Shown here piece by piece: positions 26,035 through 35,135 of a DNA stretch of 64,000 nt (positions are counted from its first letter, which is position 1; every line of letters begins with the position of its first letter). Source of the DNA: Mucilaginibacter terrenus. GTDB lineage: Bacteria > Bacteroidota > Bacteroidia > Sphingobacteriales > Sphingobacteriaceae. The position numbers and the translations under genes are program-made. The notes beneath the pieces are model-generated. The model was not told the DNA's origin. It did not search any database and was given only the letters and a program-made list of their open reading frames with translations. The stretch is from assembly GCF_003432065.1 (NCBI RefSeq), contig NZ_QWDE01000001.1, positions 1,426,001 through 1,490,000 on the forward strand. Direction: 5' to 3'.

Positions 26035-27231
26035 TTAATGATCATGTGTATAAAAATTAAACTCTTCCATTGCGGCAAAATCGCCGCTTCCCCAAACCTC
26101 AAGAACCTTTATGCGGATGTACCGAAATTTTGGTAAATGATCCGGTAAAGGAAACGATTCTCCGGCCATGGCATATGCGGCATCATTAGGGCCGATCTGT
26201 CCGGTTGGCAGTCCGGAAGGTTTAGTTGAAGTACAGGTTGATAACTTTATCCAGCCTGCCCAGCTTCCATCCGGATTCGGGTTGTTGCTGCCGTAAACCT
26301 CAAAAACTTTAACACTTTGCTGATCATAAAGACGGTCTGCAGGTTGCCAGTATTTTATGCGGCTCAAGGATACGGATTGTCCCATATCCAGGGTAAACCA
26401 GCACGGCAGGATCGATTCAGTGGCAAAGCCGGGAGGATTATAGTTGTCATCCCAAAGATATTGCTCGAGCCATCCGTATCCGCCCTCATTGACATCGGTA
26501 GGAAGCAGAAGCGCCGTAAATAGTGCCTTATTCATCAAACGCTCGAAAGCCGGAAGTTTCGCGGTTTGTGCAACGGAATAATAGTGATCGATTGATAAAG
26601 AATCCGGCACAAAAACTGATCTGTAGGAAATATCTGTGTTGTCTTTAAAGCCTTGCAGGGTGATATGCGAGGAATCCGGCTTGAGTGTCAACTGCTTTAA
26701 CTTTCCGTCTGCAGCAGTGTAGGTAATCTCAGTTCCGGTTTCACCTGAAGACGGAGCTCCCCAGGTAAGGTTTACATCAGTTCCGTCAGCTGAAGCTTCA
26801 ATAGATCTTAACGTTCGTGTATTTAAAGAATTAATGTAAGCTTCACCATAGGCCATACCCGCAGTGGTGATGCCTACTGAACGGTTTCCCTTTTCATCAT
26901 AGGTGTATAATGTGAAATTATAATTACCCTCGGAAAGATTGGGTACATCGATCCTGACTGTATCCTTTCTTGACACACCCTTAACGCTTACCACTACGGA
27001 ATCCTGAAAGTTCTTCCAGAAAACCTTTATACTGGTCACCAAAGGGTCGTTAGCTAAAGCTACCGCGATCTGCACCCTGTTGTGCCCTGACCTGACAATT
27101 ACAGAATCAGGTCTTCCGGGATAAACGATCTCACCATTCACCAAAAACTTTTTGTATTCGTCCTTTTTTACACAGGAGAAAAACATTGCCGCTAAAAGGA
27201 AAAGGCTTCCTAATAATTTATATCTTTTCAT
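26035..27231 (-). CDS. DUF4998/DUF5000-type surface lipoprotein
   Basis: A 398-residue lipoprotein (lipobox AAMFFSC). The first 150 residues fit the DUF4998 pattern (fibronectin-like, with ...PGRPDSVIVRSGHNRV). A C-terminal discoidin-like (F5/8 type C, DUF5000) domain begins around 240, with WFTLDMGQ, LSRIKYWQ, VFEVYGSNNP and FRYIRIKVLEVWG. Such proteins take the SusE/F place in PUL operons and bind glycans at the cell surface. It follows a similar lipoprotein after 6 bp. Confidence 0.85.
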   Translation of the reverse strand: MKRYKLLGSLFLLAAMFFSCVKKDEYKKFLVNGEIVYPGRPDSVIVRSGHNRVQIAVALANDPLVTSIKVFWKNFQDSVVVSVKGVSRKDTVRIDVPNLSEGNYNFTLYTYDEKGNRSVGITTAGMAYGEAYINSLNTRTLRSIEASADGTDVNLTWGAPSSGETGTEITYTAADGKLKQLTLKPDSSHITLQGFKDNTDISYRSVFVPDSLSIDHYYSVAQTAKLPAFERLMNKALFTALLLPTDVNEGGYGWLEQYLWDDNYNPPGFATESILPCWFTLDMGQSVSLSRIKYWQPADRLYDQQSVKVFEVYGSNNPNPDGSWAGWIKLSTCTSTKPSGLPTGQIGPNDAAYAMAGESFPLPDHLPKFRYIRIKVLEVWGSGDFAAMEEFNFYTHDH

Positions 27232-27237
27232 TATTGT

Positions 27238-28425
27238 TTATTTTGTGTCGCCCCAAATCATTATTTCGTTGAAATTGACATAAGTACCGTTAGACCAGTT
27301 CTTTAGGGTCTTGAAGCGCAGGTAGCGAACTTTGGGAGCGTCTAAAGGAAAGGTTACGTTCTCACCCGCAACTGCTGCATCAATGTCTGCCTGAGAATTC
27401 TGACCTGCCGGCAGGCCTGATGGTTTTACCTGCGTATGAGAAGCCAGAAGGGTCCAGCCATTGAAACTACCGTCACTGGCAGGTGAATTGGTACCCCAGA
27501 TTTCAACTACCTTAGGGTTATGAAGATCGTAGAAAAAGCCTTCGCGCATGAACCAGCTCAACCTGCTTAGCTTTGCCTGGACTCCCAGGTCAATGGTGAA
27601 CCATTGCGGCATCTTGGCGTCGTCGCCGGTATGGTAGTATCCTGCGGCATTTGTCGTGTTACCGTCGAACAGTTTTTCTACACCGCCACCATATTGAGGA
27701 CCCAATTGTGCGTCAGTAGGTAATATAACCGGGTGTATCTTCGTCCTGTCAAGCTGCTCTTCAAAAAGTGGGGTCAGGTGAAATAGCAACGTATCTGATA
27801 TATTTCCCCAGCGGTCCCTGACATAGATCCCGAATTTCGTATCAACGGCTTTCAGGTTGCGCGTTGAAAAATCGCCCTGCTTCAATTTCGTATAGGCAGT
27901 ATTAACAGGAACGAAACTTCCAGTAGAATCATTTGTCAGTAATACCACCGCAATGGAACTTTCCGTCCGGTTTTTATATCTGACATTGATACCGCCAAAG
28001 TCCGCAGTATATGAAATGCTATCCCTTACCAGTTGAAATATCGGACGCCCGGGATGAACAGTTACGGTCACGGCTGTGGACGCGTTTTCCGATTTGTCAA
28101 CGGCATAAAGGCTGACGTCATAAGCAACGGTATCGGGAAATCCATCTACTGTAAGCTCCCGGTTATATTTGCTAACCTTTGTTTCATGTTTAGTGCCGGT
28201 TTTTGTTTGATAGACCGCGCGAACATACAGCAGGTCCTCATCTGCAGGCGGAGTAAAGCTGATGACAGCAGCTCCATTCAAATTTCTTACGACCGGGTCA
28301 GTTACCGGCCCGGGGGCTGTCGCGTCTTTTACTGCGGGCTCTAACTTATCCTGTTTGCAAGCTATAAAACAGGCGATACCGCCCAGCAGGCACATTGATA
28401 AAAAATATTTAAGCTTTCTTTTCAT
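27238..28425 (-). CDS. DUF4959/DUF5126/DUF5000-type surface lipoprotein
   Basis: A 395-residue lipoprotein (GGIACFIAC lipobox). Domain order: DUF4959 (about 30-130, PGPVTDPVVRNLNGAAVISF), DUF5126 (about 130-235) and a C-terminal discoidin-like DUF5000 domain (about 245-395; WFTIDLG, LSRLSWF, VVEIWGTNSP, VRYLRFKTLKNW). The discoidin half is clearly paralogous to that of the next gene. It follows the SusD gene after 10 bp. Likely role: surface glycan binding beside SusC/SusD. Confidence 0.87.
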   Translation of the reverse strand: MKRKLKYFLSMCLLGGIACFIACKQDKLEPAVKDATAPGPVTDPVVRNLNGAAVISFTPPADEDLLYVRAVYQTKTGTKHETKVSKYNRELTVDGFPDTVAYDVSLYAVDKSENASTAVTVTVHPGRPIFQLVRDSISYTADFGGINVRYKNRTESSIAVVLLTNDSTGSFVPVNTAYTKLKQGDFSTRNLKAVDTKFGIYVRDRWGNISDTLLFHLTPLFEEQLDRTKIHPVILPTDAQLGPQYGGGVEKLFDGNTTNAAGYYHTGDDAKMPQWFTIDLGVQAKLSRLSWFMREGFFYDLHNPKVVEIWGTNSPASDGSFNGWTLLASHTQVKPSGLPAGQNSQADIDAAVAGENVTFPLDAPKVRYLRFKTLKNWSNGTYVNFNEIMIWGDTK

Positions 28426-28435
28426 GATTTTTGTT

Positions 28436-30358
28436 TTACCAACCCGGATTTTGAACCAGGTTAGGATTGATTTGGAGATCTGATTCTTTTATTGGCCACA
28501 AGTAATCTTTGGGCCCCTCAAAACGCTGGGTGAACAAAAGCACACGCCTGTTATAGTCTTCGAAAGACTTTTGATTGACGTCCCAGCCATAAACCGGCTG
28601 ACTCAAGACCTGCGGCGCTGTTTTCCATCTTCTGAGGTCCCAAAACCTACTGCCCTCAAAAGCCAGTTCAATTCCCCGCTCCTGCTGTATGATGGAACGG
28701 AGACCGGTCATTGAATTGAATTTTCCGGGATTTTTAGAGTAGGTTGTCCAGGATGACTCTACAGAGTTCAAACCTGCCCTTTCACGTATCCTGTTGAGGT
28801 AAGGCAATGCTGCGGCACCCTGGCCGCTTTCATTAAGCGCTTCGGCATACAGCAGATAAAGATCTGATAGACGCATGATCGGCCAGGGGTAGGTTTCCAA
28901 GGTTACCGACGTTTTACTTTCAACCAGGTTCCAGTTCACTACCTTCTTTGCGAAATACCCGGTTACAGAATAAAGGCGGCTTTGCTTTTTTCCGGAGTAC
29001 TCCTCGGCTTTACTTTGAATATTGAAAAGGCCGTTCTTCATAAACCATTTGGCACCGTCAAAGCCCAGATCAGCATAAAATCTTGGCTCCCGGTCAAAGT
29101 GAAGCGCGGCTGTACGGTAATTGGGTTGCAGCAGCGTATCAGTAGCCTGGGTAGCCCGTAGTTGGTAGCGACCTGCATAGTCCCATGTTTTGTCTTCATC
29201 AATCGGAACACCATGGTTAGTGTAAAACAACTCTGCCATTTTTAAGGTAGGCGCCAGTTTTCCTTTCAGATCAAGATTGATCTCATTAGGATTGATCTGC
29301 GGACAGGCATATAATTGAAGATTATCTGTGATGGTACCGCTTGTCCCGCCCCATATCAATTCGTTGTTCCACTTTTCACACATCGCATTTCTTATACTCA
29401 TCTCCGTTTTAGTGGCATCATCTAAGTTGTAACCGACCGCATTAAAATGATAGAGTGTGCTTCCTGCCTTTTCTGCTGCATCGATCGCAGCCTTGCAGGC
29501 GGTCGCGGCCTTTTGCCATTTGGAAGGATCATATGTTGCATTGAACAATACCTGGCCGTTGTTATTTTTCAGGCCGCTAAAATCACTGTTACCGTTAAAG
29601 AGCGGGCTTGCTGCTGTTACCAGCAACCTTGCCTTGATCGCTAAGGCTGCGGGCTTGGTCACACGTCCGAGCTCGGTGGTTTGATTTGCTATTTTATCCG
29701 GCAAGTTTGCATCCTTTCCGCTAACAGCATCGTCTATCAGATCAGATATATAGTGAACAACAGAGTCTACCGGCAACCGGTATACCTTTACTGCTCCAGG
29801 TGAAGCTGTAATCTCAAGATTCTTGTCCATTACCGGTATCGGACCATATTGCCGGAACATGTACCAGTGATAGTAAGCCTTTAAGAATTTTGCCTCTGAG
29901 ATCCAGCGATTTTTCAGGAATGGGTCAATATCGCTGACCTTGTTGATGTTTTCCAGGAAAATATTACACATTCGGATAGCCTGCCATAAATTTTTCCCGC
30001 CAACATCGTCCCAATAATTCAGGTTTGGGGTTGTTGGATTCTGTAAACCCCTGGCAATGTTATAAGGGTCCAAATAATATGCATCCTGGGTAATCGGCCA
30101 GTACGTCCACAATTCATCCCCCCCGTTCAGCCCTGCACTAAGGTCAGGATGTCCGTCATCGGGTAGATAGGAATAACAGGTGAATAACACCTTTTCGGCT
30201 TCTGTACGATTTGCAAATGCATGTTCTATCGTCGCGACATTATCAGGAACGACGTCCAAGTATTTTTTGCAGGAAGTCATTCCGGCCGTAACTAATACTA
30301 CGCAGCAGGAAAAAAGGATAAGGTTTAGGTTTTTATTTCTTGTAAAATTTGCATTCAT
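28436..30358 (-). CDS. susD: RagB/SusD family nutrient-binding lipoprotein
   Basis: A 640-residue outer-membrane lipoprotein (lipobox TAGMTSC) with the SusD TPR-like fold: an early CYSYLPDDG helix, FLKAYYHWYMFRQYGPIPV in the middle, MRLSDLYLLYAEALNES and YLNRIRERAGL near 500, the ERGIELAFEGSRFWDLRRW motif, and the C-terminal YLWPIKESDLQINPNLVQNPGW ending. SusD caps the SusC barrel and captures the oligosaccharide. It lies 10 bp after susC. Confidence 0.95.
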   Translation of the reverse strand: MNANFTRNKNLNLILFSCCVVLVTAGMTSCKKYLDVVPDNVATIEHAFANRTEAEKVLFTCYSYLPDDGHPDLSAGLNGGDELWTYWPITQDAYYLDPYNIARGLQNPTTPNLNYWDDVGGKNLWQAIRMCNIFLENINKVSDIDPFLKNRWISEAKFLKAYYHWYMFRQYGPIPVMDKNLEITASPGAVKVYRLPVDSVVHYISDLIDDAVSGKDANLPDKIANQTTELGRVTKPAALAIKARLLVTAASPLFNGNSDFSGLKNNNGQVLFNATYDPSKWQKAATACKAAIDAAEKAGSTLYHFNAVGYNLDDATKTEMSIRNAMCEKWNNELIWGGTSGTITDNLQLYACPQINPNEINLDLKGKLAPTLKMAELFYTNHGVPIDEDKTWDYAGRYQLRATQATDTLLQPNYRTAALHFDREPRFYADLGFDGAKWFMKNGLFNIQSKAEEYSGKKQSRLYSVTGYFAKKVVNWNLVESKTSVTLETYPWPIMRLSDLYLLYAEALNESGQGAAALPYLNRIRERAGLNSVESSWTTYSKNPGKFNSMTGLRSIIQQERGIELAFEGSRFWDLRRWKTAPQVLSQPVYGWDVNQKSFEDYNRRVLLFTQRFEGPKDYLWPIKESDLQINPNLVQNPGW

Positions 30359-30368
30359 AATTTAAATT

Positions 30369-33300
30369 TTATAGTTCAGCCCTTATGCCAAGGTTATAAA
30401 CTTTCTGTACAGGATAAGTGAGTCCAAGCCCTCCTTGTTCCGGGTCCCACAACTTAAAACCGCTCCATACAAATAGATTGGTGCCGTTTACATAAAGTCT
30501 GAGGCTTCTCATGTGCAGTTTAGATAGCAGTCCTCCTTTAAAATTGTAAGCTAATTCTGCTGATTTCATTCTGAGAAAGGAACCGTTGCGCATCCACCAG
30601 GTAGACGGCTGTGTATTGTTTACACTTACTGTTGACCCTAGACGAGGCCAGAAAGCGTATATATTCCGGTTATCCTCTGACCAGTGGTCCTTAGCGATCG
30701 CATCCAGTAAACCGGTTTGGGCCCCGGCTGACTGTATAAATGGCGATATTGCAGTAGGATCTATAAAGAACGACGACCGTGCACTTCCTTGGAAAAAAGT
30801 GCTGAAATCAAAGTTTTTATATCCTGTCGAAAAGCCAAAGCCATAAACTATTTCAGGAACAGTAGGGTATCCGAGATTATTCACCTTGTCCAGATTTGTT
30901 ATCTGACCGTCGCCGTTCATGTCGCGGTACTTAATGTCCCCTCCCCGCACTTCGCCGAATGTTTGTTTCGGCGAATTTTTCACATCTTCGTCATCAACAA
31001 AAAGTCTTTCTGCTATAAGGCCGGAGGACTGGTTAAGTGAATAACCGAGAGCTGATAGATACTGCTCGTTGGAAGGGTAATCAGGTTGTTCATTGACCAG
31101 CAGTTTACTTGTTGCATAAGTAAAAGTGCCCCGTAGTTGCAGCCATGCATTATTGAACGTTTTATTATAATCCATTGAAACATCAACGCCCTTACCTTCC
31201 GCTACGCCAACGTTCGCCCCTACCGGTGCGGTAAGTCCAAGCGTGGTCGGAATGTAGCTGCGCTGCATCAGGATATTTGTCCTGCGCTCTTTATAAACAT
31301 CTACGATAAGGTTAAGACTGTTGAACAGTTCGAGATCCATCCCAACATTTGACTTTTGAGATTTCTCCCAGGTTATCCCATTATTCGCATACCGCGAAAT
31401 TGATACGCCATTACGGGAATACCCGAAGTTCTCGCCAAATTGCGCGTGATAAAGTGGATCGTTAAGGTTGACATTAGAAAGGTAAAAAAACCTGTCATTG
31501 GCTGCTCCGATCTGATCGTTGCCGACCAAACCGTAAGTGGCACGTAGCTTAAGCCTTGTAACTACATCGCTAAGTGGCTTAAAGAATTTTTCACTGGAAA
31601 CATTCCATGCAACCCCAACAGATGGGAAGAAACCGAATCGGTTATTTTTTGCGAAACGTTCAGAACCATTATAGCCAAAATTCGTCTCAAAAAGGTATCG
31701 GCCATCGTAGCCGTATGTGAAACGACCGCTCAGGCCAAGATTTCTAAATGGAAGAGAGGATTGAAGATCCCCTGCGTTACCGGTAAGATAGCTTCTAAAG
31801 ATGCCCACTAATAATCCTGAAACCGCATGTTTTTTTGCGAACGTATTCGTATAGTTAAGCGAGGCCTGACCATAAGTATTCGTGTTAACGATCTTACCCC
31901 CTTCCTTATAAGTCAGATATTCGGTAGCGGTATCTTCATTTAGCAATGTAAGGTTATAGCCATTGGGATCGCCGATAACCGGGCTCGCAGCATAGTAAAA
32001 TGGTGTGTATTTCCTCGACACGTCGAAATAAGAATAGCGTTTTGAATAAGCCATTATACCACCAGAGAGGCCCTTAATAAAAAATCCAAGATCTTGTTTA
32101 AGCTCCAGCTGAACATTCAGGGTCGATGTGTTGTATTGCTGGAAACCGGATACCATTTCGGCGTAAGGATTTAGGTAGGTCTGACCATTGGTACCAAATG
32201 CGGCATTACCAAATAACGGGTGTGATACATTGGGCAACTTTGACGATGGAAACTGCGCGGGGAATAACACTGGATTTGCTGTAAGAGCGTTGTTAAAGAC
32301 AATGGCGCCCCCACTAAGTGATGTAGTGCCGATAGGGCCATTGTAATCATCAAAATTACCCGATGTCCTGATGATGGCCTCCGTTGTCGAAGTAAGCTTA
32401 ACATTGACATTTGATCTTACCTCATAACTTTTGAGGTTAACATTGTTGTTAAAGTTACTGCCGGGATTAGAACGAAGGATACCGTTATCTTGGTTGAAGG
32501 TTCCTGCGACATAATATTGAGCCGCATTGCCTCCACCGGATATATTCATATTAAATCGTTGATTTGTCGTGCTACTCTTGATGAGTTGCTCCATCCAGTT
32601 GTTACTAGGGTACAGATAGGGATTATCACCTGCTTTGGTATGATCGATTTTGGTTTGCGAATACGGTAATGATGCGAGCGGATTTCTGGTTAGGGCAGCT
32701 TCGTTAGCAAGTTCCATGTACGTAATATTATCTGCCAGTTGAAAATCCCTGGCATTTTGAGAAATGGAATTTTCAAACCGGAAGTTCAGCTGCGTTTTGC
32801 CGCTTACACCTGACTTGGTGGTAACAAGAATAACACCGTTGGCACCTCTTGCACCATACAGCGATGATGCCGCGGCATCTTTAAGAATCGAAAAGCCTGA
32901 TATATCATCCGGCTGGAGCCTCGCAAGCGTGCTGGGTGTAGATTCCATTCCATCGATTAAAATCAATGGATCGATCTTGCCGGAGCCAAATGAAGTTATG
33001 CCCCTGATAAAGAATTGTGCGTTATCGGCTCCGGGCTCACCGCTGCGCTGATAAGCAACAACACCGGAAATCTTTCCGGCAAGCATTGTCGTCAGGTTAC
33101 TGGTGGGACCCTTCAAGTCTTTGACCTTAACGGTCGTGATTGCACTTACTAGACTTTCCTTTTTTTGTTCGCCATAAGCCACGACGACAACTTCCTTAAG
33201 CGAGTTCTGATCCTCAAGAAGGGTTATGTTAAATACCCTTGTGTCTTTGATCTCCAACTCCTGCTTGGTAAAGCCTATCATAGAGAAGACAATTACCTGA

Positions 33301-33530
33301 TCCGGACTAGAAGCTTTAATTGAAAATTTTCCCAGGGTGTCGGTAGACACTCCAGTGGTGGTACTCTTAATTGCTACCGTAACACCTGGGAGGGGCTGTC
33401 CCTTGTTGTCGACAACCCTGCCGGTAATTTTTAGGCTGCCCTGTCCTAACGCTGCGAAGTTCGCTAGCAGAAAACAGATACAGCAGCCGAGAAATTTAAG
33501 GAAGATTAAAGTAAAATTTTTTCTGACCAT
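30369..33530 (-). CDS. susC: SusC/RagA family TonB-dependent transporter
   Basis: A 1053-residue outer-membrane transporter. After the signal peptide (1-29) comes a carboxypeptidase-regulatory-like domain (ITGRVVDNKGQPLPGVTVAIK), the TonB box region (EVVVVAYGEQKKE), the plug domain (AGKISGV, LILIDGM, DISGFSILKDAAASSLYGARGANGVILVTTKSG) and a 22-strand barrel. Length is normal for the family. It imports the glycan fragment delivered by SusD. No anti-sigma-sensor (STN) domain is present, consistent with control by the divergent GntR regulator. First gene of the seven-gene minus operon. Confidence 0.96.
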   Translation of the reverse strand: MVRKNFTLIFLKFLGCCICFLLANFAALGQGSLKITGRVVDNKGQPLPGVTVAIKSTTTGVSTDTLGKFSIKASSPDQVIVFSMIGFTKQELEIKDTRVFNITLLEDQNSLKEVVVVAYGEQKKESLVSAITTVKVKDLKGPTSNLTTMLAGKISGVVAYQRSGEPGADNAQFFIRGITSFGSGKIDPLILIDGMESTPSTLARLQPDDISGFSILKDAAASSLYGARGANGVILVTTKSGVSGKTQLNFRFENSISQNARDFQLADNITYMELANEAALTRNPLASLPYSQTKIDHTKAGDNPYLYPSNNWMEQLIKSSTTNQRFNMNISGGGNAAQYYVAGTFNQDNGILRSNPGSNFNNNVNLKSYEVRSNVNVKLTSTTEAIIRTSGNFDDYNGPIGTTSLSGGAIVFNNALTANPVLFPAQFPSSKLPNVSHPLFGNAAFGTNGQTYLNPYAEMVSGFQQYNTSTLNVQLELKQDLGFFIKGLSGGIMAYSKRYSYFDVSRKYTPFYYAASPVIGDPNGYNLTLLNEDTATEYLTYKEGGKIVNTNTYGQASLNYTNTFAKKHAVSGLLVGIFRSYLTGNAGDLQSSLPFRNLGLSGRFTYGYDGRYLFETNFGYNGSERFAKNNRFGFFPSVGVAWNVSSEKFFKPLSDVVTRLKLRATYGLVGNDQIGAANDRFFYLSNVNLNDPLYHAQFGENFGYSRNGVSISRYANNGITWEKSQKSNVGMDLELFNSLNLIVDVYKERRTNILMQRSYIPTTLGLTAPVGANVGVAEGKGVDVSMDYNKTFNNAWLQLRGTFTYATSKLLVNEQPDYPSNEQYLSALGYSLNQSSGLIAERLFVDDEDVKNSPKQTFGEVRGGDIKYRDMNGDGQITNLDKVNNLGYPTVPEIVYGFGFSTGYKNFDFSTFFQGSARSSFFIDPTAISPFIQSAGAQTGLLDAIAKDHWSEDNRNIYAFWPRLGSTVSVNNTQPSTWWMRNGSFLRMKSAELAYNFKGGLLSKLHMRSLRLYVNGTNLFVWSGFKLWDPEQGGLGLTYPVQKVYNLGIRAEL

Positions 33531-33550
33531 AGATTTAGTTTAGTTTTCTT

Positions 33551-33567
33551 TTGTTCAGACATAATTA
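33551..33567. promoter_or_regulatory. Candidate GntR operator upstream of susC
   Basis: TTGTTCAGACATAATTA contains a TGT-N4-ACA dyad and differs from the second site at 33722 by two bases over 17. It ends 21 bp before the susC start, placing it over the promoter or 5' leader of the operon. Confidence 0.55.
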
Positions 33568-33721
33568 CATATTAAAAACATATAAACAAAAAATTAAATT
33601 AGTAAAATCTGCTATTTAAAGCCATTTTGACGACGAATTGGCACATTTATCAAAGCAATAAAATGTTTTTAAATATTTTTAATAAGTGGTAATGGTCAAA
33701 AATTTAATAATACAAAATTAT

Positions 33722-33738
33722 TTGTCCATACATAATTA
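33722..33738. promoter_or_regulatory. Candidate GntR operator upstream of the regulator gene
   Basis: TTGTCCATACATAATTA, in the same orientation as the site at 33551 and 171 bp from it. It lies 53 bp before a TAAATTTG -7 element for the regulator gene, so it could serve autoregulation or looping with the susC site. Confidence 0.55.
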
Positions 33739-33790
33739 AGTTAATCTAGCGGATTAGTCTGCTTTCCGGCGCATTTGAGATATAAATCTT

Positions 33791-33798
33791 TAAATTTG
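33791..33798 (+). promoter_or_regulatory. -7 element of the GntR gene promoter
   Basis: TAAATTTG fits the Bacteroidota TAnnTTTG consensus and lies 20 bp before ATG 33819. A -33 TTG at the usual 19-bp distance is not seen, so the promoter may need help or be weak. Confidence 0.45.
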
Positions 33799-33818
33799 AC
33801 TTCAAACACTTGCAATTG

Positions 33819-34547
33819 ATGAAGCTATCTATCGACCATAAGAGTTCCGTTCCCTTGCATTTGCAGGTTGAAGCACTATTGCGTGAGATGATCAAACTGC
33901 CAGAGTATCAGAACGGCAAGACGTTGCCCAAAGAAGTTGAGCTTGCACGGGAGCTGGACATATCGCGGTCAACGCTCCGTCAAGCCATCAATAAGCTGGT
34001 TTACGAGGAACTCCTGGTCAGGAAACAGAAATCAGGCACGAAGGTCGCAAGGACAAAAGTCAGTTCTAAATCGATGAACTGGCTTAGTTTTTCACAAGAA
34101 ATGAATGCGAGAGGCACCGTGATTAAAAATTACGAGTTGCATGTCAGTTGGGTTTTTCCGGATGAACAACTTGCCAGTTTTTTTGAGATCGGATTAGACA
34201 AGAAAATCTTAAAATTAGAAAGATTGCGTGGAGACACTGACAAACCATTTGTTTACTTCATTTCTTATTTTCACCCTCGCACCGGCCTTACTGGCGAAGA
34301 AGATTTTAAACGCCCGTTATACGATATTTTAGAAAGAGATTATCACGTTGCTGTTGACCTTTCTAGGGAAGAAATAAAGGCTAAACTTGCCGACAAGCTG
34401 ATTGCAGGAAAGCTGGAAATCGAATTAAACAGTGCTATCTTGGTCCGGAAGCGATTCGTATTCGATCAAGGCGAACGCCCAGTTGAATTTAATCTTGGTT
34501 ACTATAATGCTGAATGTTTTACATACACTGTCGAAAGCAGGCGTTAG
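33819..34547 (+). CDS. GntR family transcriptional regulator (HutC/UTRA subfamily)
   Basis: A 242-residue regulator. A winged HTH (about 10-75: LPKEVELARELDISRSTLRQAINKLVYEELLVRKQKSGTKVA) is followed by a UTRA effector domain (about 90-240) that binds a sugar or sugar phosphate. Divergent to susC with a 288-bp gap holding two TGTnCAnACATA sites. The same pattern occurs at the ManA/GH38 promoter, so this protein probably controls both operons and responds to a mannose-derived metabolite. I start at ATG 33819; the longer frame begins with TTG. Confidence 0.92.
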   Translation: MKLSIDHKSSVPLHLQVEALLREMIKLPEYQNGKTLPKEVELARELDISRSTLRQAINKLVYEELLVRKQKSGTKVARTKVSSKSMNWLSFSQEMNARGTVIKNYELHVSWVFPDEQLASFFEIGLDKKILKLERLRGDTDKPFVYFISYFHPRTGLTGEEDFKRPLYDILERDYHVAVDLSREEIKAKLADKLIAGKLEIELNSAILVRKRFVFDQGERPVEFNLGYYNAECFTYTVESRR

Positions 34548-34611
34548 AACGCGTTTATGAGTACAATATCAGTAATCGGAATGGTTTCATCATAATAGAT
34601 GACTTAATTGC

Positions 34612-34947
34612 CTAAAAAGCATCCCAAAATGCGTCGATCATATTAAAGGAAGTTATGCGCTTGCGAATTTCACTGCTCCCCGATGCTGTGTAGGTTATCA
34701 GAATCCCCTTCTCGCCGTTACAAGTCGTAACAGTATGGATGTAATAATTACGACCTCCCCCTCGATTACTACCATGTCCGACAAGGCGTATTGTCACCTG
34801 TTCATAGCTATACGTTGATCGGTCCCGACAATTAATGAAATGGTCAGAAGATAACTTATAGTCATTTACGTATCCCTGATGGTGCAGGTCGGTTATACTT
34901 TCTGAAAGACTTTTCTGTGTTTTGGCGCAGGATACAATCGTTGTCAT
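34612..34947 (-). CDS. Small conserved protein, paralogue of the 56285-56566 gene
   Basis: A 111-residue protein of unknown function. The pattern LHHQGYVNDYKL...(about 45)...YYIHTVTTCNGEKGILITYT matches the 56285 gene product (LHQIGYTDDF...YIHTIDTGIGHRGLLITNG), so both belong to one family. It loosely resembles short Bacteroidota proteins annotated as phosphoribosylpyrophosphate-synthetase-like, but no catalytic motif is visible. An upstream ATG at 34971 gives eight more residues. Two degenerate members of the AACG palindrome family lie 80-115 bp upstream. Confidence 0.55.
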   Translation of the reverse strand: MTTIVSCAKTQKSLSESITDLHHQGYVNDYKLSSDHFINCRDRSTYSYEQVTIRLVGHGSNRGGGRNYYIHTVTTCNGEKGILITYTASGSSEIRKRITSFNMIDAFWDAF

Positions 34948-35135
34948 GATTATATCTAACTTAAAAGTCATACCAAATAAATAATTTACTGAAAATCAAT
35001 TATTTGCCAAATTAAAGTGATAGAGATAACGATATTACATTATTTTTTAGCGATATGTCATCAATCCGATTCGCAAATGATTCATGACCCGTCGAATATA
35101 ATTGCTTAAGCGGATTGTTTTCTGCAGGTAACACA

